A stretch of DNA of 7,296 nt from an uncultured Alphaproteobacteria bacterium (GCA_937128575.1 CAKZMN010000148.1:1-7296); one strand, 5' to 3'; numbered from the stretch's first letter, positions 1 through 6,423 are shown. A program made the numbers and translations. The notes: generated by a model from the sequence alone, not told the origin.

Positions 1-77
1 GTCTTACCGTGGTCAACGTGACCAATCGTACCAATATTCGCATGCGGTTTTGTCCGCTCAAACTTTTCCTTACCCAT
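1..77 (-). CDS. tuf: Elongation factor Tu, N-terminal fragment (cut by window edge)
   Basis: The 25 complete codons on the minus strand read MGKEKFERTKPHANIGTIGH followed by VDHGK. This is the invariant start of bacterial EF-Tu, and GHVDHGKT is its P-loop (G1) motif, of which the last Thr codon is cut by the window edge. EF-Tu is the cytosolic GTPase that delivers aminoacyl-tRNA to the ribosomal A site. The ATG at 77-75 is preceded by AGGA (90-87), 9 nt upstream, a good ribosome binding site. The remaining roughly 370 codons lie left of the window. Upstream on the same strand are a 96-codon ORF and a tRNA-Gly(UCC); tRNA-Gly just before tuf is also seen in the E. coli tufB operon. Identity is certain; whether this is the only tuf copy cannot be seen. 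Confidence 0.97.
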   Translation of the reverse strand, partial: MGKEKFERTKPHANIGTIGHVDHGK

Positions 78-123
78 TTTTTATCATCCTACATCAGTTA
101 AAAGGTTAGAAACTCAATGCTTT

Positions 124-152
124 GGAATAAAAAACCCGCGGACTAATGTCAA
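124..152 (-). promoter_or_regulatory. Probable sigma-70-type promoter of tuf
   Basis: On the minus strand a perfect -35 box TTGACA (152-147) is followed after 17 nt by TATTCC (129-124), a weak -10 box. Transcription would start near 117, giving a leader of about 40 nt that contains the AGGA ribosome binding site. The site lies in the gap between the 96-codon ORF and tuf, where a separate promoter for a highly expressed gene is expected. The -10 match is only 3 of 6. Confidence 0.55.
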
Positions 153-165
153 CGGATTTTTTAAA

Positions 166-456
166 TTAAGAGGCGATTTCTAAAATAACATCATTTTGTT
201 GGGTATCGTATTGGTCGGTAAATTTTGTGAAATCGGGGTGATAACGCGACATTAGGTGAAAAAAGTCACCCAAGTCATAATCATTCGTGATGGTTTCACC
301 TGCCCCGTTTTGAATGGTGTAATGCGCACGATCATTTTTTACTGAAAAGTTGGAATAAAAGGCTTTGCCTTGAAAATCACTGTCTGTACTTTGTGCGAAA
401 GCCTTTAAAAGCTCGCCCATTTGGTCATTTTCATTAATAGAAATATTGTGTTCCAA
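166..456 (-). CDS. Hypothetical protein, 96 aa, between tRNA-Gly and tuf
   Basis: I do not recognise this protein. It is small, polar, fairly acidic, rich in Asp, Asn, Gln and Phe, with no signal peptide, no membrane segment and no Cys, so probably soluble and cytosolic. It has a segment reading NDYDLGDFFHLMSRYHPDF near the C-terminus (about residues 58-76). The start chosen is TTG at 456 because GGAG lies 9 nt before it and a promoter-like pair lies just upstream (492-521). The alternative is ATG at 420 (84 aa), which has no visible Shine-Dalgarno. It lies between tRNA-Gly and tuf on the same strand, with an 88-nt gap to tuf that carries tuf's own promoter candidate. The ribosome binding site and promoter argue it is expressed, but no family match supports it. 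Confidence 0.6.
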   Translation of the reverse strand: MEHNISINENDQMGELLKAFAQSTDSDFQGKAFYSNFSVKNDRAHYTIQNGAGETITNDYDLGDFFHLMSRYHPDFTKFTDQYDTQQNDVILEIAS

Positions 457-491
457 AACCTAACTCTCCAGTTGTATATTTTCCGTAAGTA

Positions 492-521
492 TTTTTAGCA
501 GATTGAACGCCCTTGCGTCAA
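492..521 (-). promoter_or_regulatory. Probable promoter of the 96-aa ORF
   Basis: On the minus strand, -35 TTGACG (521-516, 5 of 6 matches) is followed after 18 nt by -10 TAAAAA (497-492, 4 of 6). The predicted start near 485 leaves about 29 nt to the TTG start codon, with GGAG in between. The -35 box sits inside an imperfect hairpin (TTGACGC/GCGTTCAA with one bulged base), which may be chance. The promoter lies downstream of the tRNA, so the ORF need not be co-transcribed with it. Confidence 0.5.
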
Positions 522-548
522 ACTTTTTAAGCATCTGTAAGAGGGAAT

Positions 549-622
549 TGGAGCGGGCGACCGGGATCGAACCGGCATATTCAGCTTGGAAGGCTGACGT
601 TCTACCATTGAACTACGCCCGC
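549..622 (-). tRNA. tRNA-Gly (anticodon UCC), CCA encoded
   Basis: Read on the minus strand from 622, this folds into a complete cloverleaf. The acceptor stem GCGGGCG/CGCCCGC pairs 622-616 with 559-553. The D arm is GTTC-AATGGTA-GAAC. The anticodon stem TCAGC/GCTGA encloses loop CTTCCAA with anticodon TCC at 590-588, and the T arm has loop TTCGATC. The discriminator is T at 552, as in bacterial tRNA-Gly, and the CCA end is encoded (551-549). It reads GGA and GGG codons. It begins 33 nt after the deacetylase stop, so it may be processed from that transcript or have its own weak promoter in the end of that gene. No terminator follows it. Confidence 0.97.
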
Positions 623-629
623 TTGTTTC

Positions 630-644
630 ATTCGTGTAACGAAT
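630..644. repeat. Small perfect inverted repeat between deacetylase stop and tRNA
   Basis: ATTCGT (630-635) and ACGAAT (639-644) form a 6-bp stem with a 3-nt loop. It lies between the deacetylase stop codon and the tRNA 5' end. There is no T tract after it on either strand, so it is not a typical terminator. It could mark the processing boundary between mRNA and tRNA, or be chance. Confidence 0.4.
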
Positions 645-655
645 ATTTAAGAGTG

Positions 656-1462
656 TTAGTGTGTTTTGGTTTCGAAATCAAGGAATTCAAAACCGCTTTC
701 ACAAAAATAATCAATTAAAGCCGTGGTGACGTCATAAATCTCTGCCTGATCATGAGCCAGAATAATATGATTTGACGTTTCATCATGCAGCCACGGGTCA
801 TTATCAATCTGCGTTTTCAGATCATCTATAGTTTCAAAGCCATATTTCCCTTTATGCCTCTCACATAGCGCCCAGTCGCTGGTGGAAAAGGTGCATAGGG
901 AATCTATAGCGCTCGCCATTTCTGTATTGGCATACCAAGGCAGGTTTACATTTTGCACGGGCAATGGCTGAAACCCATATTCATTGAGATGACTTTGGAT
1001 GGCGTTCTTTTTTTCAATGGCCGCTTGGTTGGGCTTGTGTGGTTCATGCCCAAGGCCAGAGCCAATTAGTTTTAAATGCGCGGCTTCATGCTCTTCGGTA
1101 ATCTGTTTTGGCTCAGCCAGGCAGGGGCCCATGCCGCGATCCATATAGGGGAATCTGAAATATAATGGGCCGCGCTCTACGCCGCATGACCAATATATGT
1201 CGTCTAAAATATCTTCTGTGCGTTCAATGTCTGCTGCGATTTGCTCTAGCGATAGTGTGGAGGCGCGCCTGTGGGAATAGGCATGGTTGGCCATGATATA
1301 GCCACGCTCTATACCGTAGCGCACGGCGTCTGGATCTTGCTCCATCGCGTCGCCGCGATTGAAAAACACCGCTGGGATTTTGCGCTCATGCAGAAAATCA
1401 ATTAAATCGGTAAAGCGCTCCGAAGGGCCGTCATCAATGGTTAAATAAGCGCGCTTTGTCAT
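656..1462 (-). CDS. Polysaccharide deacetylase family protein (CE4/NodB fold), no signal peptide
   Basis: This 268-aa protein carries the carbohydrate esterase 4 motifs in order: TIDDGP at 8-13 (catalytic base and metal Asp, D10/D11), HAYSH at 60-64 (metal ligands H60 and H64), RFPY at 103-106, TSDW at 194-197, and ILAHD at 234-238 (catalytic His, H237). The family removes N- or O-acetyl groups from sugars such as peptidoglycan, chitin oligomers or other polysaccharides. Unlike most members it has no signal peptide or membrane anchor: the first catalytic motif begins at residue 8, so a cytosolic site is likely. An insertion of about 60 residues (roughly 112-175) separates motif 3 from motif 4. 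The ATG overlaps the stop of the upstream kinase gene by ATGA and has GAGG (1471-1468) 5 nt before it, so translation is probably coupled. The substrate cannot be told from the sequence. Confidence 0.87.
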   Translation of the reverse strand: MTKRAYLTIDDGPSERFTDLIDFLHERKIPAVFFNRGDAMEQDPDAVRYGIERGYIMANHAYSHRRASTLSLEQIAADIERTEDILDDIYWSCGVERGPLYFRFPYMDRGMGPCLAEPKQITEEHEAAHLKLIGSGLGHEPHKPNQAAIEKKNAIQSHLNEYGFQPLPVQNVNLPWYANTEMASAIDSLCTFSTSDWALCERHKGKYGFETIDDLKTQIDNDPWLHDETSNHIILAHDQAEIYDVTTALIDYFCESGFEFLDFETKTH

Positions 1463-2427
1463 GATTGCCTCGCCAGCATGGAGCGAAGACCACTAAGCGT
1501 TAAGTAAGGATCACTAACTATATGAATAGGCGTGTTTTCAAGCGCGCTCTGGACAGAGGCCACATTGCCCGGCAGGAAAAATTTGTGGAAGGCCGCCGCA
1601 TCAAACAGGCCGGCCTCATGCAAGCGTTGGGTGACGCCGCCCGTTAAATAAACACCGCCATAGGCATGGCCCGTTGTAACAACATTATGGACGAATAGTC
1701 CCAAAAATTCATGGAACAGACGAACGCCATTTTGGGCATGTTCTGTGTCTATGGCTGCCAAAACTTCTTGCGTTTTTGTCGCTAATTTATCTTCTCCGCT
1801 AAGGCTAAGGACGGCGTTATATATATTTAAAAGTCCTGGGCCGCTGACCAATTGTTCAAACACGAGCGGTGAATTCATGTCGTAGAGTCGTTGAATGGCA
1901 GTGGTGACATCGCGCTGCTCTGGGCTGATGCATGTCGCCAGCATGTGTCCGCCATGCGTTTTCTGAACGTAAGAAGATTGGCCGGGCATGAAATAGGCAA
2001 GTCCTAACCCCGTGCCCGGGCCAAGCAAGCATAGTGGATGCTCTGTATTATTTACGCCCTTTTGTATGACGTGTCGCGCAGAATTATCGATATCCGCCAG
2101 CGCCCATGCGGCGGCTTCGAAGTCATTTAATATATGCGTGATTTTCCAGCCAGCTTTATTCAAGGCCTGCGGATCAATTGCCCATTTATTGCGATTTACA
2201 AAGCGCCAAATATCTTCGTGATCGGGGTAGGCGGCGGTGGCAATATATATCGGCGTGCTGTGCGCAGCGCCGGAAGATGCGTAATAGGCGCGCATGGCAT
2301 CCTCGAAAGAGCCGTAATCCGCCGCCTTATATTTATCCACATGCGTAATCTCTTCGCCGTTTAGCTGGGCAAAGCGCGCATGAGTTCCACCAATATCCGC
2401 AAGAATCATCATGGGGTAATGATGCAT
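1459..2427 (-). CDS. glk: Glucokinase-family sugar kinase (Glk-like), divergent sugar-contact motif
   Basis: This protein of about 322 aa matches the Glk family, cytosolic ATP-dependent kinases that make glucose 6-phosphate. Visible motifs (numbered from the ATG at 2427) are the phosphate-binding ADIGGTHARFA at 10-20, LNDFEAAAWAL with the catalytic Asp at 102, GPGTGLGL at 136-143, the sugar-binding GGH at 159-161, FEQLVSGPG with Glu191, and LTGGV at 261-265. The usual EGGH motif reads HGGH: the Glu equivalent to E. coli Glu157 is His158, while the equivalents of His160 and Glu187 are kept. Length is typical. The start is uncertain: TTG 2430, ATG 2427, ATG 2412 and ATG 2409 are all in frame and none has a Shine-Dalgarno; the 2412 or 2409 starts fit the family N-terminus best. 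It overlaps the deacetylase gene by ATGA. I see no convincing minus-strand promoter. The kinase fold is sure; glucose as substrate is less so. Confidence 0.85.
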   Translation of the reverse strand: MHHYPMMILADIGGTHARFAQLNGEEITHVDKYKAADYGSFEDAMRAYYASSGAAHSTPIYIATAAYPDHEDIWRFVNRNKWAIDPQALNKAGWKITHILNDFEAAAWALADIDNSARHVIQKGVNNTEHPLCLLGPGTGLGLAYFMPGQSSYVQKTHGGHMLATCISPEQRDVTTAIQRLYDMNSPLVFEQLVSGPGLLNIYNAVLSLSGEDKLATKTQEVLAAIDTEHAQNGVRLFHEFLGLFVHNVVTTGHAYGGVYLTGGVTQRLHEAGLFDAAAFHKFFLPGNVASVQSALENTPIHIVSDPYLTLSGLRSMLARQS

Positions 2428-2441
2428 CAAGACGGGCGAAG

Positions 2442-2469
2442 TTGAAAAAGGTTTTTTATCGCTTATGTA
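2442..2469 (+). promoter_or_regulatory. Possible plus-strand promoter for a small RNA
   Basis: TTGAAA (2442-2447, 5 of 6 matches to -35) is followed after 16 nt by TATGTA (2464-2469, 3 of 6 to -10). Transcription would start near 2476, exactly where an arm able to pair with 2580-2590 begins. No plus-strand protein gene lies between here and the terminator at 2591-2622. The -10 box is weak. Confidence 0.35.
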
Positions 2470-2475
2470 ACTGAT

Positions 2476-2622
2476 GTGTGAGTTTTACCGAATTCATATT
2501 CAGTAGAGCAAGTGTTCCGGTGCTTATGCATCAAGCTCTTTTTCTACCCTATCCGTGTAAACACAAGATGTTGACGCACAAAACTTACATAGGCCTCGCC
2601 ATAATTGGCGGGGCCTTTTTTT
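2476..2622 (+). ncRNA. Candidate small structured RNA ending in an intrinsic terminator
   Basis: This is an inference from structure. A strong plus-strand terminator (2591-2622) has no plus-strand gene before it, since everything left of it is on the minus strand. GTGTGAGTTTT (2476-2486) can pair along its full length with AAAACTTACAT (2580-2590), giving 11 bp with two G-U pairs. The G-U pairs become C-A mismatches on the other strand, so pairing favours a plus-strand RNA. Inside are further possible helices: AGAGC/GCTCT (2505-2509 with 2535-2539), or alternatively AAGTGT/GTGCTT (2510-2515 with 2520-2525). A terminal stem followed directly by a terminator hairpin recalls 6S-like RNAs, but I see no feature that assigns a family. 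Much of the segment would also be antisense to any leader of the kinase gene. Confidence 0.4.
2591..2622 (+). terminator. Strong rho-independent terminator, plus strand
   Basis: AGGCCTCGCC (2591-2600) pairs with GGCGGGGCCT (2607-2616) over 10 bp with one G-U pair, around the 6-nt loop ATAATT, and is followed by T2616-T2622. The opposite strand has no T tract after the hairpin, so it acts on plus-strand transcripts only. It lies 90 nt before rlmB and behind the divergent kinase gene, so it ends no annotated protein gene. Confidence 0.85.
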
Positions 2623-2686
2623 GATCATTGCGCTTCAAAAGGGCTGCTATGAAAAAAGACTTCCCGCCTTGCGCGCTAAATTGTAC

Positions 2687-2706
2687 TGTCCTTGCGGACA
2701 TAAGGA
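2687..2706 (+). promoter_or_regulatory. Leader hairpin and ribosome binding site of rlmB
   Basis: TGTCC (2687-2691) and GGACA (2696-2700) form a 5-bp stem with loop TTGC, directly followed by the Shine-Dalgarno AAGGA (2702-2706), 6 nt before ATG 2713. The ribosome binding site fixes the start codon. The hairpin leaves it free, so any effect on translation is guesswork. Confidence 0.55.
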
Positions 2707-2712
2707 TTAGAC

Positions 2713-3543
2713 ATGAAAAATAACAGACGAAATAATAATCATCACAGGAATAATCAGGGTAAGCCTAATAACAAACCTCATAGCAAGCATGATGGTCACG
2801 ATAACAGCAAACAGCCCCAGCCATCATTATATGGTGCGCATGCGGTGCGTGAAGCATGGTTAAACCCAGAGCGCAATGTTGAGGCGCTATATTTAACTGA
2901 ACAAGCTGCGCAAAGTTTCGACGATGTATTGCGAGAGGCAAAGTCCAAAGGATTAAAGCGCCCATCCCCTACGGACGTTGATAAGCAGAAATTAGAAAAA
3001 ATGCTGCCCAAAGGTGCGGTTCATCAGGGCATCGCCATGTTGTGCGCGCCGCTGGATGACATATTCATCCAAGATTTCATTATTAAGGCAGAGAGTAATC
3101 CCAATAGTGTTTTGCTGATGCTGGATCAGGTTACTGACCCCCATAATGTAGGCGCAATCATTCGCAGCGCCAGCGCCTTTGGCGCGGAGGGCATCATCAT
3201 GCAGAAAAAGCACGCACCTGCTTTGGAAGGTGTATTGGCCAAGACAGCATGCGGCGGCGTTGAACATATACCCGTAGCCTATGAAACAAACTTAAGCCGC
3301 ACGTTGGAAGAATTGAAAGAGCATGGATTCTTTACCTATGGCTTGGACGAGCGCGGCGCGATGAATATTGGTGACGTGCCAAAAGACGGAAAGCGCGTCT
3401 TGGTTCTGGGCGCAGAAGGCTCTGGCCTCAGACGTTTAGTCGCCGAAAATTGTGACGAGTTGGTGAAGTTACCAACAAAGCCACCCATCGCTAGCTTGAA
3501 CGTATCAAACGCCGCTGCCGTTGGACTTTATGCCTTACTGTAA
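2713..3543 (+). CDS. rlmB: TrmH/SpoU-family rRNA 2'-O-methyltransferase, RlmB-like
   Basis: This 276-aa protein is a SPOUT-class enzyme using S-adenosylmethionine. RlmB methylates the 2'-O of G2251 in the 23S rRNA P loop. A substrate-binding domain begins at LYGAHAVREAW (39-49). The three SpoU motifs follow: DPHNVGAIIRSASAFGAEG at 142-160 with Asn145 and Arg151, VLGAEGSGLRRLV at 231-243 with Glu235, and ASLNVSNAAAVGLYALL at 260-276. Residues 1-38 are an extra low-complexity tail rich in Asn, His, Lys and Arg, absent from the shorter E. coli enzyme and probably an RNA-binding or disordered extension. The ATG has AAGGA (2702-2706) 6 nt upstream, and a 5-bp hairpin TGTCC/GGACA (2687-2700) sits just before that site. 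I see no strong promoter between the terminator and the start. RlmB is the likeliest member, but TrmH-family paralogues modifying other sites cannot be excluded. Confidence 0.88.
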   Translation: MKNNRRNNNHHRNNQGKPNNKPHSKHDGHDNSKQPQPSLYGAHAVREAWLNPERNVEALYLTEQAAQSFDDVLREAKSKGLKRPSPTDVDKQKLEKMLPKGAVHQGIAMLCAPLDDIFIQDFIIKAESNPNSVLLMLDQVTDPHNVGAIIRSASAFGAEGIIMQKKHAPALEGVLAKTACGGVEHIPVAYETNLSRTLEELKEHGFFTYGLDERGAMNIGDVPKDGKRVLVLGAEGSGLRRLVAENCDELVKLPTKPPIASLNVSNAAAVGLYALL

Positions 3544-3574
3544 AAAATAATTATCATGGGTATCTAGACTAATC

Positions 3575-3600
3575 GATTGGCTTGCGCCACCCTACCAATC
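3575..3600. repeat. Inverted repeat ending directly at the polA start codon
   Basis: GATTGG (3575-3580) and CCAATC (3595-3600) are perfect 6-bp inverted copies around 14 nt, and the right arm abuts the ATG at 3601. The region has no Shine-Dalgarno sequence. In mRNA the stem would border the start codon and could dampen initiation, but a 6-bp repeat of this spacing may also be chance. Confidence 0.35.
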
Positions 3601-6417
3601 ATGAGCGAATCTGAATTATATCTTATCGACGGCTCCGGCTTTATTTTTAGAGCCTATTACGCCATGGCCTATTCCCGTCAATCTGGCATGACCAACCCAG
3701 ACGGCATTGAGGTTGGCGCGGTTTATGGCTTTACCAACATGATGCTAAAGATGCTGCGTGATTATAACGCGCCCTATATGGCTGTTATTTTCGATGCGGC
3801 GCGCGAGAATTTTCGCAATGAAATTTATCCTGAATATAAAGCAAACCGCGACGAAACGCCCGAAGATTTAGGGCCGCAATTCCCATTGGTAAAAGAAGCC
3901 ACAGAAGCCTTCGACATTCCGGCCGTTGAGCTAGAGGGTTATGAAGCCGATGATTTAATTGCTGCCTATACGCGCCTTGCGCGCGCCGAAGGTAAGGAGG
4001 TTGTGATTGTATCCTCTGACAAGGATCTAATGCAGCTAGTCGGGCCGGGCGTTCGCATGCTTGACCCCATGAAACAAAAATTCATCAACGAGCCCGAGGT
4101 TTTGGAGAAATTTGGCGTGACCCCAGACAAGGTTGTAGATGTCCAATCTTTGGCCGGCGACAGCACCGATAACGTACCCGGCGTGCCGGGCATTGGCGTT
4201 AAGACAGCGGCGCAGTTAATCAACGAATATGGCGACCTTGAAACATTACTCAGCCGGGCGGGCGAAATTAAACAGAATAAACGCCGCGAAAATCTAATTG
4301 AATTTGCTGAGCAGGCCCGCATCTCCAAAAAGCTTGTAAAGCTGGATGATCACGCGCCCGTGCCTGTCGCGCTCGGTGAATTTAAAACCCATGACCCAGA
4401 TAAGCCCGCATTGATGGCGTTTTTGCAAAAGCAGGGCTTTAAATCAATTATGAATCGTTTGGGCAATGTCCCGCCCGCGCACCAGTCTGCTGACATGCAG
4501 GAAAGCGCGGCGCCGACGCAGGTCGAAAACCCCATTGCGGCAATGCCCCCGGCGACAAAAAACACCTATACGTTGATTAACGATGAGCAAACATTGCAGA
4601 GCTGGATTGATGAGGCGTATGAGGAAGGGCTGCTGGTTATCGATACAGAAACAACATCACTTACGCCCGCCAAAGCTGATTTGGTTGGCATATCCCTGAC
4701 CAGTCAATTGGGCAAGGCGGCCTACATTCCGCTGGGTCATCAAAGCGCCGGGCCAACGGATTTATTTGGTGATAGCGCTGGGCAAGATGATGAGATTTCG
4801 CAAATGGATATGGATCGCGCTTTGGCTCTGCTGAAGCCCATATTGGAAGATGAGGGCGTGATGAAGGTCGCCCATAACATGAAATATGATTGGCAGCTTT
4901 TCGCATCGCGCGGCATTCACGTACAGCCCTGCGACGATACAATGCTGATGTCCTACGTGCTTGATGGCTCTAGTCATAGTCACTCCATGGATAACCTTGC
5001 CAAGATGCATTTGAATTTTGAACCGATCAAATATGAAACCGTTGCGGGCAAGGGCGCAAAGCAAGTGACCTTTGATCAGGTGGAAATTGATAAGGCGCTG
5101 GACTATGCCGCTGAAGATGCGGAAGTTACGCTGCGCTTATACAAGCTGTTGAAACCACGCTTGGCGCAAGAAAATATGATGGCAATATATGAAGATGTTG
5201 AGCGCCCGTTAATCCCCGTCATTGCACAAATGGAGCTAGAGGGCATTAAGGTTGATCCGGCGCGTTTGAAAACCATGAGCGCGGATTTCGCAAAACGCAT
5301 CGCAGACCTTGAGGCATCAATTCATGAACATGCCGGCACGCAGTTTAATATTGGATCGCCCAAGCAAATTGGCGAAATTTTATTTGATCAAATGGGGCTT
5401 CAGGGCGGTAAAAAAACCAAAACAGGGCAGTGGTCTACAGACGTAAAAGCGCTGGAAGACCTCGCCGCGCAAGGACACGAAATTGTTCAAAAAATATTGG
5501 ACTGGCGCGCACTGTCGAAGCTGCGCTCGACCTACACAGAAGCGCTACAGGAACAAATTAATCCCGCGAGCGGCCGCGTGCATACCTCTTATCACATGAC
5601 CGGAACCAGTACGGGGCGCTTGGCTTCTTCTGATCCGAACCTACAAAACATTCCCATTCGCACCGAAGATGGGCGCCGCATTCGCGAGGCTTTTGTGGCA
5701 GATGCTAATCACACATTATTATCGGTTGATTATTCACAAGTTGAATTACGCTTAGCCGCAGAAATGGCGGGCGTAGAGGCGTTGAAGCAAGCTTTTAAAG
5801 ATGGCGTAGATATCCATACTCTGACGGCCTCTCAGGTGTTTGAGGTGCCATTGGATGAGGTCACTCCAGATTTGCGTCGTCAGGCCAAGGCGGTTAATTT
5901 TGGCATTATTTACGGCATTTCTGGTTGGGGACTGGCCAAGCAACTCGGCTGCGACCCTGGCACGGCCAATGACTTTATTAAGCGATACTTAGCGCGCTTT
6001 AGCGAGATACAAACCTACATGGAAAATCGCAAGGAAGAGGCCCGCGAAAACGGACATGTTGTGACGCTATATGGCCGTAAATGCTTTACACCAAACATCA
6101 ACGCCAAAATCCCTGCAATGCGCAGCGGGTCGGAGCGCGCGGCCATCAATGCCCCAGTTCAAGGTACGGCGGCGGACATCATGAAAATCGCAATGGCAAA
6201 AATGCCTACCGCCTTGAAGGCCGGTAATTTGAATGCAAAGATGCTGCTACAGGTGCATGATGAATTAATTTTTGAAGTGCCTGACGCGGAACTAGAAAAA
6301 ACCTCCGCGCTGGTGTCTGAAGTCATGGAAAATGCCTATAAAATTAATGGTGTGAATATTACTGTACCATTAGAGGTTGAGGCCGGCTCCGGCGATTCTT
6401 GGGCAAAGGCGCATTGA
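3601..6417 (+). CDS. polA: DNA polymerase I with 5'-nuclease, proofreading and polymerase domains
   Basis: This 938-aa protein is full length (E. coli 928 aa). It removes RNA primers and fills gaps in Okazaki-fragment maturation and excision repair. The 5'-nuclease domain (about 1-285) shows LYLIDGSG (Asp10), YPEYKANR, EGYEADDL, SSDKDL and GDSTDNVPGVPGIG. After a variable linker, the 3'-5' exonuclease domain (about 325-520) keeps DTET (Asp348, Glu350), HNMKYD and YAAEDAEVT, so proofreading should work. The polymerase domain has motif A SVDYSQVELR (Asp710), the O helix RRQAKAVNFGIIYG (Lys763, Phe767, Tyr771) and motif C QVHDELIFE (His886, Asp887, Glu888). I chose ATG 3601, which places LYLIDGSG at residue 6 as in relatives; TTG 3577 would add 8 unconvincing residues. 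Neither start has a Shine-Dalgarno. It follows rlmB by 57 nt without a terminator, so the two are probably co-transcribed. Confidence 0.97.
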   Translation: MSESELYLIDGSGFIFRAYYAMAYSRQSGMTNPDGIEVGAVYGFTNMMLKMLRDYNAPYMAVIFDAARENFRNEIYPEYKANRDETPEDLGPQFPLVKEATEAFDIPAVELEGYEADDLIAAYTRLARAEGKEVVIVSSDKDLMQLVGPGVRMLDPMKQKFINEPEVLEKFGVTPDKVVDVQSLAGDSTDNVPGVPGIGVKTAAQLINEYGDLETLLSRAGEIKQNKRRENLIEFAEQARISKKLVKLDDHAPVPVALGEFKTHDPDKPALMAFLQKQGFKSIMNRLGNVPPAHQSADMQESAAPTQVENPIAAMPPATKNTYTLINDEQTLQSWIDEAYEEGLLVIDTETTSLTPAKADLVGISLTSQLGKAAYIPLGHQSAGPTDLFGDSAGQDDEISQMDMDRALALLKPILEDEGVMKVAHNMKYDWQLFASRGIHVQPCDDTMLMSYVLDGSSHSHSMDNLAKMHLNFEPIKYETVAGKGAKQVTFDQVEIDKALDYAAEDAEVTLRLYKLLKPRLAQENMMAIYEDVERPLIPVIAQMELEGIKVDPARLKTMSADFAKRIADLEASIHEHAGTQFNIGSPKQIGEILFDQMGLQGGKKTKTGQWSTDVKALEDLAAQGHEIVQKILDWRALSKLRSTYTEALQEQINPASGRVHTSYHMTGTSTGRLASSDPNLQNIPIRTEDGRRIREAFVADANHTLLSVDYSQVELRLAAEMAGVEALKQAFKDGVDIHTLTASQVFEVPLDEVTPDLRRQAKAVNFGIIYGISGWGLAKQLGCDPGTANDFIKRYLARFSEIQTYMENRKEEARENGHVVTLYGRKCFTPNINAKIPAMRSGSERAAINAPVQGTAADIMKIAMAKMPTALKAGNLNAKMLLQVHDELIFEVPDAELEKTSALVSEVMENAYKINGVNITVPLEVEAGSGDSWAKAH

Positions 6418-6423
6418 TTTGAT

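Noticed and set aside
131..145. CCGCGG followed on the minus strand by TTTTTT, looking like a terminator before tuf
   Set aside because: The palindrome has no room for a loop, and the T run forms the spacer of the tuf promoter candidate.
503..530. Imperfect hairpin TTGAACGC/GCGTCAA followed by TTTTT on the plus strand
   Set aside because: The stem is short and bulged, two bases separate it from the T tract, there is no plus-strand gene to terminate, and it overlaps the -35 box of the 96-codon ORF.
503..718. Plus-strand reading frame of 71 codons containing RATGIEPAYSAWKADVLPLN
   Set aside because: This is the tRNA-Gly read as protein from its antisense strand, a well-known spurious annotation; the tRNA cloverleaf explains the sequence.
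2333..2341. Perfect DnaA-box consensus TTATCCACA
   Set aside because: It is a single copy inside the kinase coding sequence, with no further boxes or AT-rich unwinding region, so it is not an origin.
2422..2535. Ten-base direct repeat ATGCATCAAG at 2422-2431 and 2526-2535
   Set aside because: There are only two copies about 100 nt apart with no flanking similarity or mobile-element genes; probably chance.
2526..2624. Plus-strand frame of 32 codons from ATG 2526 to TGA 2622-2624
   Set aside because: It has no ribosome binding site and runs through the terminator hairpin and T tract, so it is unlikely to be translated.
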